Both the position numbers and the translations under genes were made by a program. Shown one piece after another: positions 8,401 through 14,478 of a DNA stretch of 14,698 nt. Within the stretch, counting starts at the first letter, position 1; each line of letters opens with the position of its first letter. The notes below the pieces were generated by a model. That model was not told the origin of the DNA and ran no database searches. It worked only from the letters and a program-made list of their open reading frames with translations. Origin of the DNA: Bifidobacteriaceae bacterium (GTDB taxonomy: Bacteria; Actinomycetota; Actinomycetes; Actinomycetales; WQXJ01); assembly GCA_031266115.1 (NCBI GenBank), contig JAISBQ010000169.1:1-14698 (forward strand), in the 5' to 3' direction.

Positions 8401-11400
8401 CGTCAGGGGTGGAACCGTCCAGAAGTGGACGTCCGTGGGCTGCACGGGGTTGCCTTGAGCGTCCAGGAGCGTCGCGATGGCCTCCACGGCCGTGCCCGCC
8501 CGAACCGTGGCCTGGTCGAGGAGGAAGGTTGTCGCAGGTCCGGGCGGTCCGGGCACGAACGATGTGGTGGGAGTGCCGAGGGGGGTGAGCGAGACCGTGG
8601 CTCCGCCTTGGGTGGCGTCAACCCCCACGAGGTAGGTGCCGGGGACGCTCGCCGTGATCGCCGCGGTGTAGACGCCGGCCTCGCCGCTGGCGGCAAACGC
8701 TCCGACGGTGGCGGCGATGGGCGGCGTCGACCCGACGAGCACCGCGCGCGGGCTGAGCTGGATCGGGGCGATGTCCTCAATCGGGTTGTGGTGCGCATCG
8801 GTCAGGTGCAGGGTGATGGTCTGAGTGTGGCCCGGGTCGCCATCGGCGACGACACCCGCGTCGTCGGTGACCGCGAACGTCGACTCGCTCGCCACGGGAC
8901 CGGCAACGAATGTCACCGTGCCTTCGCCGCCCCCAGCCTGCGCGATCGATTGGCCCGCCCATTCGACCTGGACGGTCTTGAGACCGGGGAGGGTGGAGGT
9001 GGCCTGGCCGGTGTAGACCCCCTGGCCGGCCGGCGCCCATCCGCTGACGCCGCCACTGCCCGCCCCGCCCGATCCGACCAGGGCGCCGGACAGGTTGGCC
9101 ACTTCTCCGTCCACGAGATGGCCTTGGGAATCGCGCAAGGTGACGGTCACGGAGCGCGCGTCGACGCCATCGGCGGTCGCTGCTGTGGTCTCGACCGTGT
9201 AGTCGGACCTGCCAGGATCGACCGAACCCACCGCGAACTCCACGGCCACTGAGCCGAACAAGGCGACCGAGTCGAGGGTGGCGGTCACGGTTGAGGTCCC
9301 CGGTTCGAGGCAGATCAGGTCCACGGCGAACACCCCGTCCTCGTTTGTGCGGCCCTCAAGCGCGTGGCCCGCGGCCGGGGTCGCCGCACCGGCGTCGATG
9401 CGCAGGGTGACGGGCAGACCGGCGATGGGGTTGTGGTAGGCGTCGCGCGCTGTCACCGTCACCGTATGGGGCGAGGACGGGCCGACGGGTCTGGCGCCCG
9501 GTGTTGCTGTGAGCTCAGTGAGACCAGCGCCCTGCACAGGCGGTCCTGCCTGGACGGTGAGCGCAACTGGGGTGCCCACGGGGCCGTGTCCGATCGCTTC
9601 GGCCGCGACAGCGATCTCCCCGGTGGCTGTCGGGACGAACTCGATCACCGCCCTTCCGGTGCCCTCCCCGGTGATCGCTGCGCCACCGCCTGGCAGCGCC
9701 ACACCTGGCGCTGAGAAGTGCACGGTGACACCCGACAGGGGATTGCCGTATCCGTCCACGAGGGTGACCGTGGCGCTGACCGAGTCCCCGGCCTTCGCGG
9801 CGGCAGGTTCGACAGTGAAGGTCGAATCCGGGGACATCGGTCCGGGGACAAAGGTGACCACGGTCTCACCAGCGGGGGTCAGGGTGACCGTGGCACCGCC
9901 AGTGTTGACGGCGACCACGGACACCACGTAGCTGCCCGCCCTCGTGGCGGAGATGGGTGCTTCATAGACGCCATCGCCGAGATGGACGAACGGACCGATC
10001 TGCGCGGCGAGCGACGTGGGTGAGCCGGTGTGGACGGCGCTGGGCTGCAGGGTGACCGTGGAAAGGTCGGCCACCGGGTTGCCGTTCGCATCGGTCAGCT
10101 CAACGGTCAGCGTGTGATGCGCGTCGTTGCCCACCTCGATCTCCGGATCGTCGGTGACGGTGAACGTGGAACGGGCGTCCACGGGACCGGGAACATAGGT
10201 GAGGCTTGTCGGTCCATCGGGGTCGACGGGACCGAGTTGGACGCCCGCCCACGACACCTCAATGTCGAATGTCCCGGCTCTCGTCGACGCGATAGCTCCG
10301 AGGTAGACCCCGGAGCCCGCCGGTAGCCAGGTATCGACCGTGGCGTGCCCGATGCCGGCCGTCAGGCTCCCACTTTGGCCGTCCACGCCGTGGCCCTGAG
10401 TGTCCCTGAGGGTGACGCGGACTTCGTGGACTGCCGTGCCATCGGCCGTCACCGAATCGGTGCCGATGGCAAAGCTCGACGCCGCCACATCCACCCCGCC
10501 GGGGACGAACTCGAGCGCGAGACTCACCACCTGGCCCGAGGCATCCACCACCGCGGTGGTGGGGCTGGTGTCAGGGTCGCCGATCTCAGCGGACACCTGC
10601 GCCATGCCGACTGTCAACGACGTGATGTCGATGCCTGCCTCGCCCTGGTCATCGGTGACCGTCACGGTGGGGGTGGTCGGGACAACGGTTCCGACGCCGG
10701 AGGGGTGGAAGGCCACGGTGGCGCGGGGGATCAGGTTCCCGTAACGGTCTGAGACGGTCACCCTCGCCTCATGGCGCGCGACGCCATCGGCGGGCCGGGG
10801 CTGGACGCCCGTGCCGGTCAGGCGTGTGCGAACGGGATCTATGGGCGCCGGCGCCACGCTCACCGCGGCCGGCGCACCGGCGACCGCCGCGCCGGGGTGG
10901 TCTTCGAGGTGGGCGGACACGCTGTATTCGGCGGCGTGGGTTGAGGCGACCGAGACCGTCGCAGTGCCGTTCGGGTCGGTGTCGACGCAGGTCACACCTG
11001 TCGGAGCGATATCCAGATCGGTGTCGAAACAGACCGCGACGTTTGGTGCTGGACGGCCGAGGGTGTCGAGCACCACGACGGACGCCGTGGCGTTGTCGCC
11101 GGCCACCACCCGGTGCGGGGTCACCGTGAGGGTGGCCGTCGGGGGGCCTGACGGCAGGACGAATTCGGCGGTCACCGTCCCGACCGGTGCCGTGAGGCCG
11201 CCGGTGTCCAGCCCGACGTCGACCGGCACCGCGCCCGGGCGCAGTGACGTCACCGTGAAGGCGTATTCGTTCGGCCGCGACGTATCGGGGACAGTGATCT
11301 CACCGAAGGCGATCCCGGCGGGATCCGCCACGCTCGTACTCACCCTCAAGCGGTCGGCTTGATCGGGCCAGGGCAGGCCGTAGGCATCGCGCAGATCGAC

Positions 11401-14250
11401 GATGACGGTGTGCGCCTCCGCGCCGCCGGCCAGCTTGGTGCCGGGTGTGGCCAGAGTGACCGTCGATGGGTCGGGGTTGTCAGGGGCGACGAACTCCACC
11501 TCGGCTGGCGATCCCATGGCGGGTTGCAGGGAGCCCCCGCCGCTGGACAGCATGGCCCTCAGTGAATACACCCCGGGTTGGCGCGCCCCAATCTGGACCT
11601 GGCAGGTGCCCGAAGCGTCGGTGGTGCACATCGGCGCGCTGGTTGACGCCCCCGTGGATGGCGTCAACGCGAAGAAGACCTCGTGGCCCGCCGGGGAGTC
11701 CCCGCCAGTAACCGTGACCGTGGCCGTGTGTTCGAACTGGCCGGTGACAGGCCTCGTCCCGGAGGTCACGATGAGGGACGCCACGGGGCCGGTCCTGGCG
11801 AAGGTCACGGTGCACGTGACATCGGTCCGGGACGCCAGGGCGGTACCCGGAATCGTGGTGGCATCCCCGGTCGTGGTGACGGCGATCGATGCTCCTGTGG
11901 CCGACGCGCACGTAGTGCCGGATGCTCGCCAGTTGTTCGGCATCCCGCTGGTGGTCAAGGTGACCGGGCTGCCCGTTGTGGTGACCACGTGGGCGGCGCG
12001 TGACAGTTCGGGGACACCGGTGGCGCTGGTGGTGATCTGGTCGAGCGTGGTGGAGGGGGCCGTGGACTGGACGTTGGACAGCGTGAAGGTGAACGGACCG
12101 CCGGGCGACCCCTCGGTGACCGCGCGCACGCGGACCACAGAACGGGCGACGTAGACGCGGTAATCCTCGACCTCGCCGTCGTTGAACCACGGGGTGGTGT
12201 TGGCCGCGGAGGTGCCGACACGGGGCGGCGAGGAGGAGGTGTTGACTCTCCCGAGGTTCGCCGTGGTCGAGGCGCGCACCCGCAGGTAGGCGTTCGAGGT
12301 GGTCGCAGAGGAGGAGGTCTGGGTGTTTTGGAGTGTCCAGGTGCCTGAGACCGTTCCGGTGGTGCCTCCTTGGCCGGTGATGATCGGGGTTGACGTCCAC
12401 GAGGACGCATCGCGGCCGGTGCCCGAGAGCCGGGCTTCCCACACGCGGACGTTGGCTGTGGCCGCCGCCGACCCGGACACCGCGGCACGGATCGGATAGG
12501 AGCCGCTTGGCACGACGATGGCATCCGCGAGGGGAACCTCGTGGCCCCCTGCGAGCACGATGACGGCGCCATCGTCGGAGGCGTGGGCGTCCGCACCTGT
12601 GCGAGGCTCGCCGTCGGCCTGGGTTGAGACGGTCTCGCCCAGCCAGACACGGTTGGTGGCAGGCGGCGCGACGTGGTTCGGGCCGTCATCGTCGGCAAGG
12701 CTGTCGAGGCTCTCGGGCGCGTCGCCCCAGGACGACATGGTAGAGAAGGCGAAATCGGCGTCGAGGATGCGCTCGCGGGTGGTGAGGTGGGCGCGCGACC
12801 AGAAGGCGGCCTGGCTCGTGACCTGGCCTGCGGCGATGGTCGATGGGTCGATGTTGTCGGCCCGGTTGCCGGCGCACGGACCAGGTGTCACGCGCTCAGG
12901 GCTCGCCGCGCCACCCGCGGCACATGCCGCGACAACCGTTCCGGACTGACTCGAGGTTGCACTCGCCCACGTCTGGGCGGCGTTGATCCCGCCAATCTGC
13001 GGCTGGGCGATGCGCACGTAGTAGTCCTCGTCCACGTCCGGGAGCATCAGCGTGTATTCGCCCCTGGCGTTGGTGGCCATGCCGCCGCTGCGCCCGCCCG
13101 TCGCCTCGTACACCTGGACGGCGATGCCGGCGATGCCGGACTCCGAAGCCGCGATCGACCCGTCCCCGTTGGCGTCGTTGTAGACCGAGCCGCGCACGAT
13201 AGGCGGCATTTGGCATGAGGCTAGGTCGCGTGCTGCCGAACCGTCGAGTCGGGAATCGGGCACCGAACCGATGATCTCGGTGATCTCGCCGGACGTGCCG
13301 TCGATGGCGTGCAGGCCGTTGCCCTCAGATAGCACGACCAGTGCCCCATCGAAAAACGCCATGCCGTAGATGTTCGCGGTCGTGAGGGAGTTGCCTAAAC
13401 TCCAATGAAGATCCGTCGCGCGCGAATAGCGCCATTCGCCGGTGGCACCCGGCACCACCTTGATTAACCGTTTGGTGGAAGCGCCGGCCAGCACGTAGAT
13501 ATTGCCTTCTGCGTCGATCGCCATGTCTGAGCCGATGCGGGTGTCCGCGGTGCCCGTGAGGGTGTCTGCGGGGGTGTCGGGAATCAACCGGCCGGACATT
13601 CTGGTGGGATGTGAAGGTGAGATCGGGTCGTAGATCATGATCTCGTAATTCGTCGTGATCTGGGCGCCGTCACCGGCGGAGAAGTAGATTTCACCCGTCG
13701 CTTGGTTGACCTCGCCGCCCGCCCACGTGTACGGGCTGGTGCCGGGGCGGGGCACCGTGAACGTGGTGCCGCTGGAGGCGCCGCTCGTGACATCGAGGAC
13801 GGAGATGCCCGCAGAATTGGAGTTGTTGTAGCCCCAGTGGTAGCCGTGGAGGTTGCCGTCCCCTCCGCGAGATGCGGGAGCCTGTCCCAACGCCATCGAC
13901 GTGATCGGGTGCGCGGTGGTTCCGTACACCCTGGTCAACGTGGTTTCCGCCTGGCCAGTCGGATCGTAGGCCATCGCATAGACCGACCCGTTCCCCGTGG
14001 ACCCGTAGAGCTGGTCGCAGGCGAAGGTCGCTGGCCCGTCGAGGGCAATCACCTCGGCATGGGCCGCGGGCATGGCGACCACCAGGCCTGCCGTCGCGAA
14101 CGCGAGCGCGGCCAAGCCGGCGGTCGCGCCGCGCAGCCGGTGGCTCCGCGCGGCCTGCCATAGGGCGCGGTTAGCCACCGGGCGAGCGACAGGTGGTCCT
14201 TGGGGGGCAGTGGCGGGCATGAAACAGCGACGACGATTCAGAGTATTCAC
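2455..14250 (-). CDS. Giant wall-anchored Ig-repeat surface protein (adhesin-like)
   Basis: The gene encodes about 3,931 aa. I chose GTG at 14250 because GGAG lies 7 bases upstream; ATGs at 14268 and 14220 have no such site. Residues from the GTG: 1-65 signal peptide (AHA cut); 66-350 unique head of six-blade-like repeats; 351-425 SdrD_B-like; 508-701 GEVED-like; 702-820 beta domain with paired Cys; 821-3403 twenty-four Ig-like modules of 100-118 aa, many with the DxxGNP signature of invasin/Big_1 domains; 3404-3731 shorter Ig-like modules; 3732-3819 stalk domain; 3820-3891 Thr/Ser/Pro/Gly/Ala-rich linker; LSTTG, hydrophobic helix and RRRK tail. Family knowledge: Big_1 arrays are stiff stalks that project a binding head. 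I infer an adhesin or surface fibre; no enzyme motif or RGD was seen. The frame is intact over 11.8 kb, which implies selection to keep it. The ligand is unknown. No sortase gene lies in the window. Confidence 0.92.
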   Translation of the reverse strand: MNTLNRRRCFMPATAPQGPPVARPVANRALWQAARSHRLRGATAGLAALAFATAGLVVAMPAAHAEVIALDGPATFACDQLYGSTGNGSVYAMAYDPTGQAETTLTRVYGTTAHPITSMALGQAPASRGGDGNLHGYHWGYNNSNSAGISVLDVTSGASSGTTFTVPRPGTSPYTWAGGEVNQATGEIYFSAGDGAQITTNYEIMIYDPISPSHPTRMSGRLIPDTPADTLTGTADTRIGSDMAIDAEGNIYVLAGASTKRLIKVVPGATGEWRYSRATDLHWSLGNSLTTANIYGMAFFDGALVVLSEGNGLHAIDGTSGEITEIIGSVPDSRLDGSAARDLASCQMPPIVRGSVYNDANGDGSIAASESGIAGIAVQVYEATGGRSGGMATNARGEYTLMLPDVDEDYYVRIAQPQIGGINAAQTWASATSSQSGTVVAACAAGGAASPERVTPGPCAGNRADNIDPSTIAAGQVTSQAAFWSRAHLTTRERILDADFAFSTMSSWGDAPESLDSLADDDGPNHVAPPATNRVWLGETVSTQADGEPRTGADAHASDDGAVIVLAGGHEVPLADAIVVPSGSYPIRAAVSGSAAATANVRVWEARLSGTGRDASSWTSTPIITGQGGTTGTVSGTWTLQNTQTSSSATTSNAYLRVRASTTANLGRVNTSSSPPRVGTSAANTTPWFNDGEVEDYRVYVARSVVRVRAVTEGSPGGPFTFTLSNVQSTAPSTTLDQITTSATGVPELSRAAHVVTTTGSPVTLTTSGMPNNWRASGTTCASATGASIAVTTTGDATTIPGTALASRTDVTCTVTFARTGPVASLIVTSGTRPVTGQFEHTATVTVTGGDSPAGHEVFFALTPSTGASTSAPMCTTDASGTCQVQIGARQPGVYSLRAMLSSGGGSLQPAMGSPAEVEFVAPDNPDPSTVTLATPGTKLAGGAEAHTVIVDLRDAYGLPWPDQADRLRVSTSVADPAGIAFGEITVPDTSRPNEYAFTVTSLRPGAVPVDVGLDTGGLTAPVGTVTAEFVLPSGPPTATLTVTPHRVVAGDNATASVVVLDTLGRPAPNVAVCFDTDLDIAPTGVTCVDTDPNGTATVSVASTHAAEYSVSAHLEDHPGAAVAGAPAAVSVAPAPIDPVRTRLTGTGVQPRPADGVARHEARVTVSDRYGNLIPRATVAFHPSGVGTVVPTTPTVTVTDDQGEAGIDITSLTVGMAQVSAEIGDPDTSPTTAVVDASGQVVSLALEFVPGGVDVAASSFAIGTDSVTADGTAVHEVRVTLRDTQGHGVDGQSGSLTAGIGHATVDTWLPAGSGVYLGAIASTRAGTFDIEVSWAGVQLGPVDPDGPTSLTYVPGPVDARSTFTVTDDPEIEVGNDAHHTLTVELTDANGNPVADLSTVTLQPSAVHTGSPTSLAAQIGPFVHLGDGVYEAPISATRAGSYVVSVVAVNTGGATVTLTPAGETVVTFVPGPMSPDSTFTVEPAAAKAGDSVSATVTLVDGYGNPLSGVTVHFSAPGVALPGGGAAITGEGTGRAVIEFVPTATGEIAVAAEAIGHGPVGTPVALTVQAGPPVQGAGLTELTATPGARPVGPSSPHTVTVTARDAYHNPIAGLPVTLRIDAGAATPAAGHALEGRTNEDGVFAVDLICLEPGTSTVTATLDSVALFGSVAVEFAVGSVDPGRSDYTVETTAATADGVDARSVTVTLRDSQGHLVDGEVANLSGALVGSGGAGSGGVSGWAPAGQGVYTGQATSTLPGLKTVQVEWAGQSIAQAGGGEGTVTFVAGPVASESTFAVTDDAGVVADGDPGHTQTITLHLTDAHHNPIEDIAPIQLSPRAVLVGSTPPIAATVGAFAASGEAGVYTAAITASVPGTYLVGVDATQGGATVSLTPLGTPTTSFVPGPPGPATTFLLDQATVRAGTAVEAIATLLDAQGNPVQPTDVHFWTVPPLTLPADGIVTSAEGTGRAAIVLTATDAITYQVHAAIGGTPLPDSPLTLTVQPGPPTYGPGLTELTGSEGTKPVDGGDYHVATVRAADEYGNPIVGAPVEFHVGAPGAAAPGHSLTGFTTADGTYTAQITASGPDTVTVTADLNGVAMPGSVALEFVSGGVSPLWSTIEVVDAGQAVVADGVGYHTLRAVLRDIYSHGVEGQEGSLDASVTPPGGLGRGSISPWRSEGGGVYTARVTSTVASTAYLEVTWAGYVITPTGSTGRLEAVFTHGPVAAGSEFTVSQADQVVANGRDTHAVGATLSDGEGNPITDMTGITIVGTAVLAGSNGEVRGTLGDFESTASPGVYRAILTATTAGTYEVSVFATQDGSQVTLSADGPASAVFVPGLPGTPSTFLVEPPTVKAGHPATATATLRDETGNPVRPTEVRFWTVPPMTLPADGIVTTAVGSARAAIDFTPTQVGPVEIHAAWGDPGQELPGSPFDVVVSPGDPVFGSGLSELTGTPGSREADGAEPHTVTLTATDAHGNPIPGLPVVFTLGGQAAPAPGDSLSGITGEDGTYAIGVVTTVDGNVTVSATLDGVAVPTTATLAFAAPTPSDDSTYELSEEPVLANDQDVHWITVTLVSASGTSITGEADALHATATGRDSLGSAFVGDFEEDSDGVYIAPVSSLSVGIKDVSVNWNDALAIKPATPGATTLTFIPGPVDLDTSGFDVTQTQDATADGAHQHTLTVWLFDECGNQIDGRTSDLTPRAVIDGTNQTATVAPLAPTGEPGYYQTQITSTLAGTFTVAVTLREDGADLDVVPDGNRLAVFVPGDPSPAQSSLEISATQFEVGDETTATVTVRDAFGNPVLDTEVYLWVDPLITDGEMYVTTGEHGTVTRTMVLDVSGTYRLHAQIGSPWADITGSPVDVVIGTPAAQVSPSHSRLSVPTASSTVYANGSDFHRAHVRLHDAEDRPVPRALATITITAPDGTTEQLATPQSDADGVAWLDFTAADPGAYRVDATVRVAGVDEPLALNGSPVTVTFAPTVSDPGSGSFAVDAEGEVIADGQGYRRVTVTLTDADGAPLTGRATSLHASAQGVVGEAMATVTDFQDGTAPGTYVANVTSTVAGAFAVTVTRDGGSGPTPIPAAGNRIATFAAGPPNAAASALELSTSHVEVDESITATVRTRDAFGNPKGGVTVTLWFEPDPDNRTVTVTTGDSGTATHTTSVSVPGTYRIHAALGTPAVDIGSSPVEVTVGEQPSAEVSPSLSELTITTADDRIVADGVSVHRAQVHLRDAEGGNVSGAIAGVSVTRPDGEVDEMTTPATGADGVSWIEFTGTKAGAYAVVAGVSVNGTAVQLSGSPAIAVMVPGPASGSASSMNLSKTTVTAGGADAAIVTVIVSDQFGNPVGAGGDLVTVETTFGVVGAVNDVGAGVYSTTLTAYGPGTAEVNFTVNGERGPNSATQTVEFTGSPSITPAILYATATAVGGTAVPGATVTVRQASGEVICETVATIVGTFLCSGLNPPQPHGAVISVRAGGGGVESDAVTARVDATPTGVDATDGSALFGDAPTGSQVTVSDPTGAELCSTTAVASMWTCQPERDVADGTTLTVTVRDAAGENPNSVTVRTDKSPAPTPTVTPSNGAAVRGEGDVGGIITVTFPGGATSRMPVWPDGTWVVMPPAGYTPADGDVLTVVQAVQFNRGQVKTSGEVTVVIDRVAPTAAALSPTDGATVRGRGEVDAEVAVARTDGSVAGWGKVAADEMWSVTLAPAAEVGEILAVTLVDPAGNTSEPAVVRVGLIAASADQTSVQVGSTTRFTVVNLQPGETVNATVRSDPISLGSTLGGLDGSAQFTWTVPSTLAAGTHTFEAVGDFSGPATVTFTVTAASVTPRDDDAAGTGGSGGGTTPTPGTGAVTTSTPLASATPSASASPTASVGPNAATPAPSTHATFAVPAPTLRPLSTTGPNPAMRIAAQWMLVAVGLGAAALLFAAVRRRKPSR
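2458..2793 (-). other. Wall-spanning linker and LSTTG sorting signal
   Basis: Residues 3820-3891 are rich in Thr, Ser, Pro, Gly and Ala, as expected for the stretch that crosses peptidoglycan. LSTTG occupies 3892-3896 (codons at 2577-2563), followed by a hydrophobic helix (WMLVAVGLGAAALLFAAV) and RRRKPSR at the end. This is a complete cell-wall sorting signal except that Ser replaces the Pro of LPxTG. Confidence 0.8.
2794..3057 (-). other. Membrane-proximal stalk domain
   Basis: Residues 3732-3819 read VQVGSTTRFTVVNLQPGETV, then DGSAQFTWTVPSTLAAGTHTFEAVG. This is the G-PGE-V...S-P-LG...G...P..L.AGTHT motif set common just before the sorting signal in actinobacterial wall-anchored proteins. 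Confidence 0.7.
3058..4041 (-). repeat. Block of about four shorter Ig-like modules (Big_6-like)
   Basis: Residues 3404-3731 hold about four modules of 75-90 aa with phrases such as VPGATVTVR, FGDAPTGSQVTV, VRGEGDVGGIITV and VRGRGEVDAEVAV. The pattern is the GxAxPGxxVTV style of large biofilm proteins. The first two modules each have a Cys pair at nearly the same place (ICE...FLCS; LCS...WTCQ), probably a disulfide in each. Confidence 0.65.
4042..4326 (-). repeat. Ig-like module 24, terminal Big_1-type
   Basis: This is a shorter (95-codon) module with the standard DQFGNPVG loop and VGAGVYSTTLTA. It does not belong clearly to any of the four types and closes the array before a different domain family begins. 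Confidence 0.7.
4327..5301 (-). repeat. Super-repeat cycle 5, shortened (B-C-D), 325 codons
   Basis: Modules 21-23. Module 21 is closest to B of cycle 4 (GNRIATFAAGPP against GNRLAVFVPGDP). Module 22 is C (DAFGNPKG, TTGDSGT). Module 23 is D (VSPSLSELT). The C-to-C distance from cycle 4 is only 981 bases, so about one module, type A by position, is missing. Confidence 0.72.
5302..6615 (-). repeat. Super-repeat cycle 4 (A-B-C-D), 438 codons
   Basis: Modules 17-20. The order is kept but the sequences are more diverged. A has VSVNWNDA where the other cycles have WAG. B has DECGNQ in place of the GNP loop and ends VFVPGDP. C has DAFGNPV and YVTTGEHG. D begins VSPSHSRLS. The C-module offset from cycle 3 is 1,287 bases. 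Confidence 0.78.
6616..7914 (-). repeat. Super-repeat cycle 3 (A-B-C-D), 433 codons
   Basis: Modules 13-16. A has HGVEGQEGSL and VTWAG. B has EGNPITDMT and VFVPGLPG. C has FWTVPPMTLPADGIVT, nearly identical to cycle 2. D has GSGLSELTG and HGNPIPGLPV. The C-module marker is at 7101. Confidence 0.82.
7915..9207 (-). repeat. Super-repeat cycle 2 (A-B-C-D), 431 codons
   Basis: Modules 9-12. A has LRDSQGHLVDGE and VEWAG. B has LTDAHHNPI and SFVPGPPG. C has FWTVPPLTLPADGIVT. D has GPGLTELTG and ALEFVSGGV. Its C-module marker is at 8397, again 1,296 bases from cycle 3. Confidence 0.82.
9208..10479 (-). repeat. Super-repeat cycle 1 (A-B-C-D), 424 codons
   Basis: Modules 5-8. A ends in the VSWAG strand and SLTYVPGPV. 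B carries DANGNPV and ends TFVPGPM. C carries DGYGNPL and TGEGTGRA. D begins GAGLTELT and ends VEFAVGSV. The C-module marker GCAG is at 9693, exactly 1,296 bases from the same point in cycle 2. Confidence 0.8.
10480..11778 (-). repeat. Ig array, leading partial cycle (modules 1-4)
   Basis: Four Ig-like modules precede the first complete cycle. Module 1 is D-like, module 2 A/B-like, module 3 C-like and module 4 D-like, ending LEFVPG. They are more diverged than the later modules. Modules 1 and 3 each carry a Cys pair (MCTTDASGTC; VCFDTD...VTC) that could be a disulfide. Module 1 spans 104 codons and modules 2-4 together 329. Confidence 0.7.
11794..12148 (-). other. Beta domain between the head and the Ig array
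   Basis: Residues about 702-819 begin VVRVRAVTEGSPGGPFTFTLSN and end VTCTVTFAR. The opening and the ending resemble prealbumin-like or SpaA-like domains of actinobacterial surface proteins, which usually close with a CTFTN-type strand. Two cysteines (TTCAS, VTCTV) could form a disulfide. Isopeptide residues cannot be assigned from sequence alone. Confidence 0.45.
12149..12731 (-). other. GEVED-like domain
   Basis: Residues about 508-701 start with WGDAPES and end with FNDGEVEDYRVYV. These are the two ends of the GEVED domain found in large secreted bacterial proteins. LGETVSTQADGEP and ASDDGAVI lie between them, as expected for the family's LG...DxE...DD stretch. The function of the domain is not known. 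Confidence 0.75.
12978..13200 (-). other. SdrD_B-like domain
   Basis: Residues about 351-425 show the signature GSVYNDANGDG followed by ESGIAGIAVQVYEATG and GEYTLML. This matches the Ca2+-binding B-type domain (SdrD_B) of staphylococcal Sdr proteins and many actinobacterial surface proteins. The Asp/Asn-rich DANGDG loop is the expected metal site. Confidence 0.75.
13201..14055 (-). other. N-terminal head domain of the giant protein, beta-propeller-like
   Basis: Residues 66-350 contain repeating blade-like phrases such as GSVYAMAYDPTG, GEIYFSAGDG, GNIYVLAGAS, IYGMAFFDGALVV and GLHAIDGTSGEI. This pattern resembles the DUF6923-type domain at the front of many actinobacterial repeat surface proteins. 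Two cysteines flank it (CDQLYGS near the start, ASCQMPP at the end) and could close the ring by a disulfide. As the outermost non-repeated part it is the likeliest ligand-binding region. That role is inferred. Confidence 0.55.
14056..14250 (-). other. Long Sec signal peptide of the giant protein
   Basis: Encodes residues 1-65 from the GTG start. A long basic n-region (NRRRC, then ARSHRLRG) is followed by the hydrophobic core ATAGLAALAFATAGLVVAM and an A-H-A cleavage site before EV. Such extended signal peptides are common in very large Gram-positive surface proteins. The region argues for Sec export and for a start no later than the ATG at 14220. Confidence 0.8.
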
Positions 14251-14258
14251 GGGGGTGC

Positions 14259-14262
14259 TCCA
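14259..14262 (-). promoter_or_regulatory. Ribosome binding site deciding the giant gene's start
   Basis: GGAG on the minus strand is followed by CACCCCC and then GTG at 14250. Neither the ATG at 14268 nor the one at 14220 has a comparable site, which favours the GTG. Confidence 0.5.
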
Positions 14263-14358
14263 TCGCATGGTGTGGGGCGTAGGGGGGCTGCGAGCACGTT
14301 ATGGAGTTGGGCAAAATCCCCCGCGAGCGCGGAGGTGCCGATGTCGACACACGTGGCA

Positions 14359-14380
14359 TTTGCGTGCCAGGGCACGCAAA
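14359..14380. promoter_or_regulatory. Perfect 10-bp dyad, candidate operator of the giant gene
   Basis: TTTGCGTGCC and GGCACGCAAA are exact reverse complements separated by AG, about 110 bases upstream of the giant gene's start. The compact symmetry, with TTTGCG/CGCAAA ends, looks like the site of a dimeric repressor or activator. A terminator role is less likely: no T-run follows on either strand, and the A/T ends are in the opposite order from that of an intrinsic terminator. Confidence 0.5.
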
Positions 14381-14478
14381 GAGTGGGTGCGGCATCAGTA
14401 CACGCATCCCGGACATCCTACGACGATTCGGGCGCCGCTCGCGCACGTCCCAAGGGCGCACGCCGCATGTGCCGGTGA

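Larger units (their letters stand above)
14251..14478. other. Intergenic region upstream of the giant gene
   Basis: These 228 bases separate the right-edge gene from the giant gene, both on the minus strand. The region holds a strong 10-bp dyad (listed separately), a TGTCGACA palindrome at 14342-14349 and CACGTG at 14350-14355. I found no convincing -35/-10 pair (CATAAC near 14300 is the best -10-like string) and no hairpin followed by a T-run. The promoter of the giant gene must lie here unless it is co-transcribed from upstream. Confidence 0.5.

Noticed and set aside
8308..9252. 314-codon plus-strand ORF opposite the giant gene
   Set aside because: Charged low-complexity product, antisense to super-repeat cycle 2; no sign of independent coding.
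4327..11778. Repeat array as a CRISPR or DNA-level satellite
   Set aside because: The periodicity is at the protein level with 100-118-codon modules, one continuous reading frame and diverged DNA. There are no short identical repeats with spacers.
2455..14250. Possible integrin-binding RGD or catalytic triad in the giant protein
   Set aside because: No RGD was found in the minus-strand translation; RGD-like strings occur only in shadow frames. No hydrolase motif was recognisable.
14359..14380. Palindrome as an intrinsic terminator of the right-edge gene
   Set aside because: No T-run follows on either strand and the arm ends (TTT...AAA) are opposite to the terminator pattern. An operator fits better.
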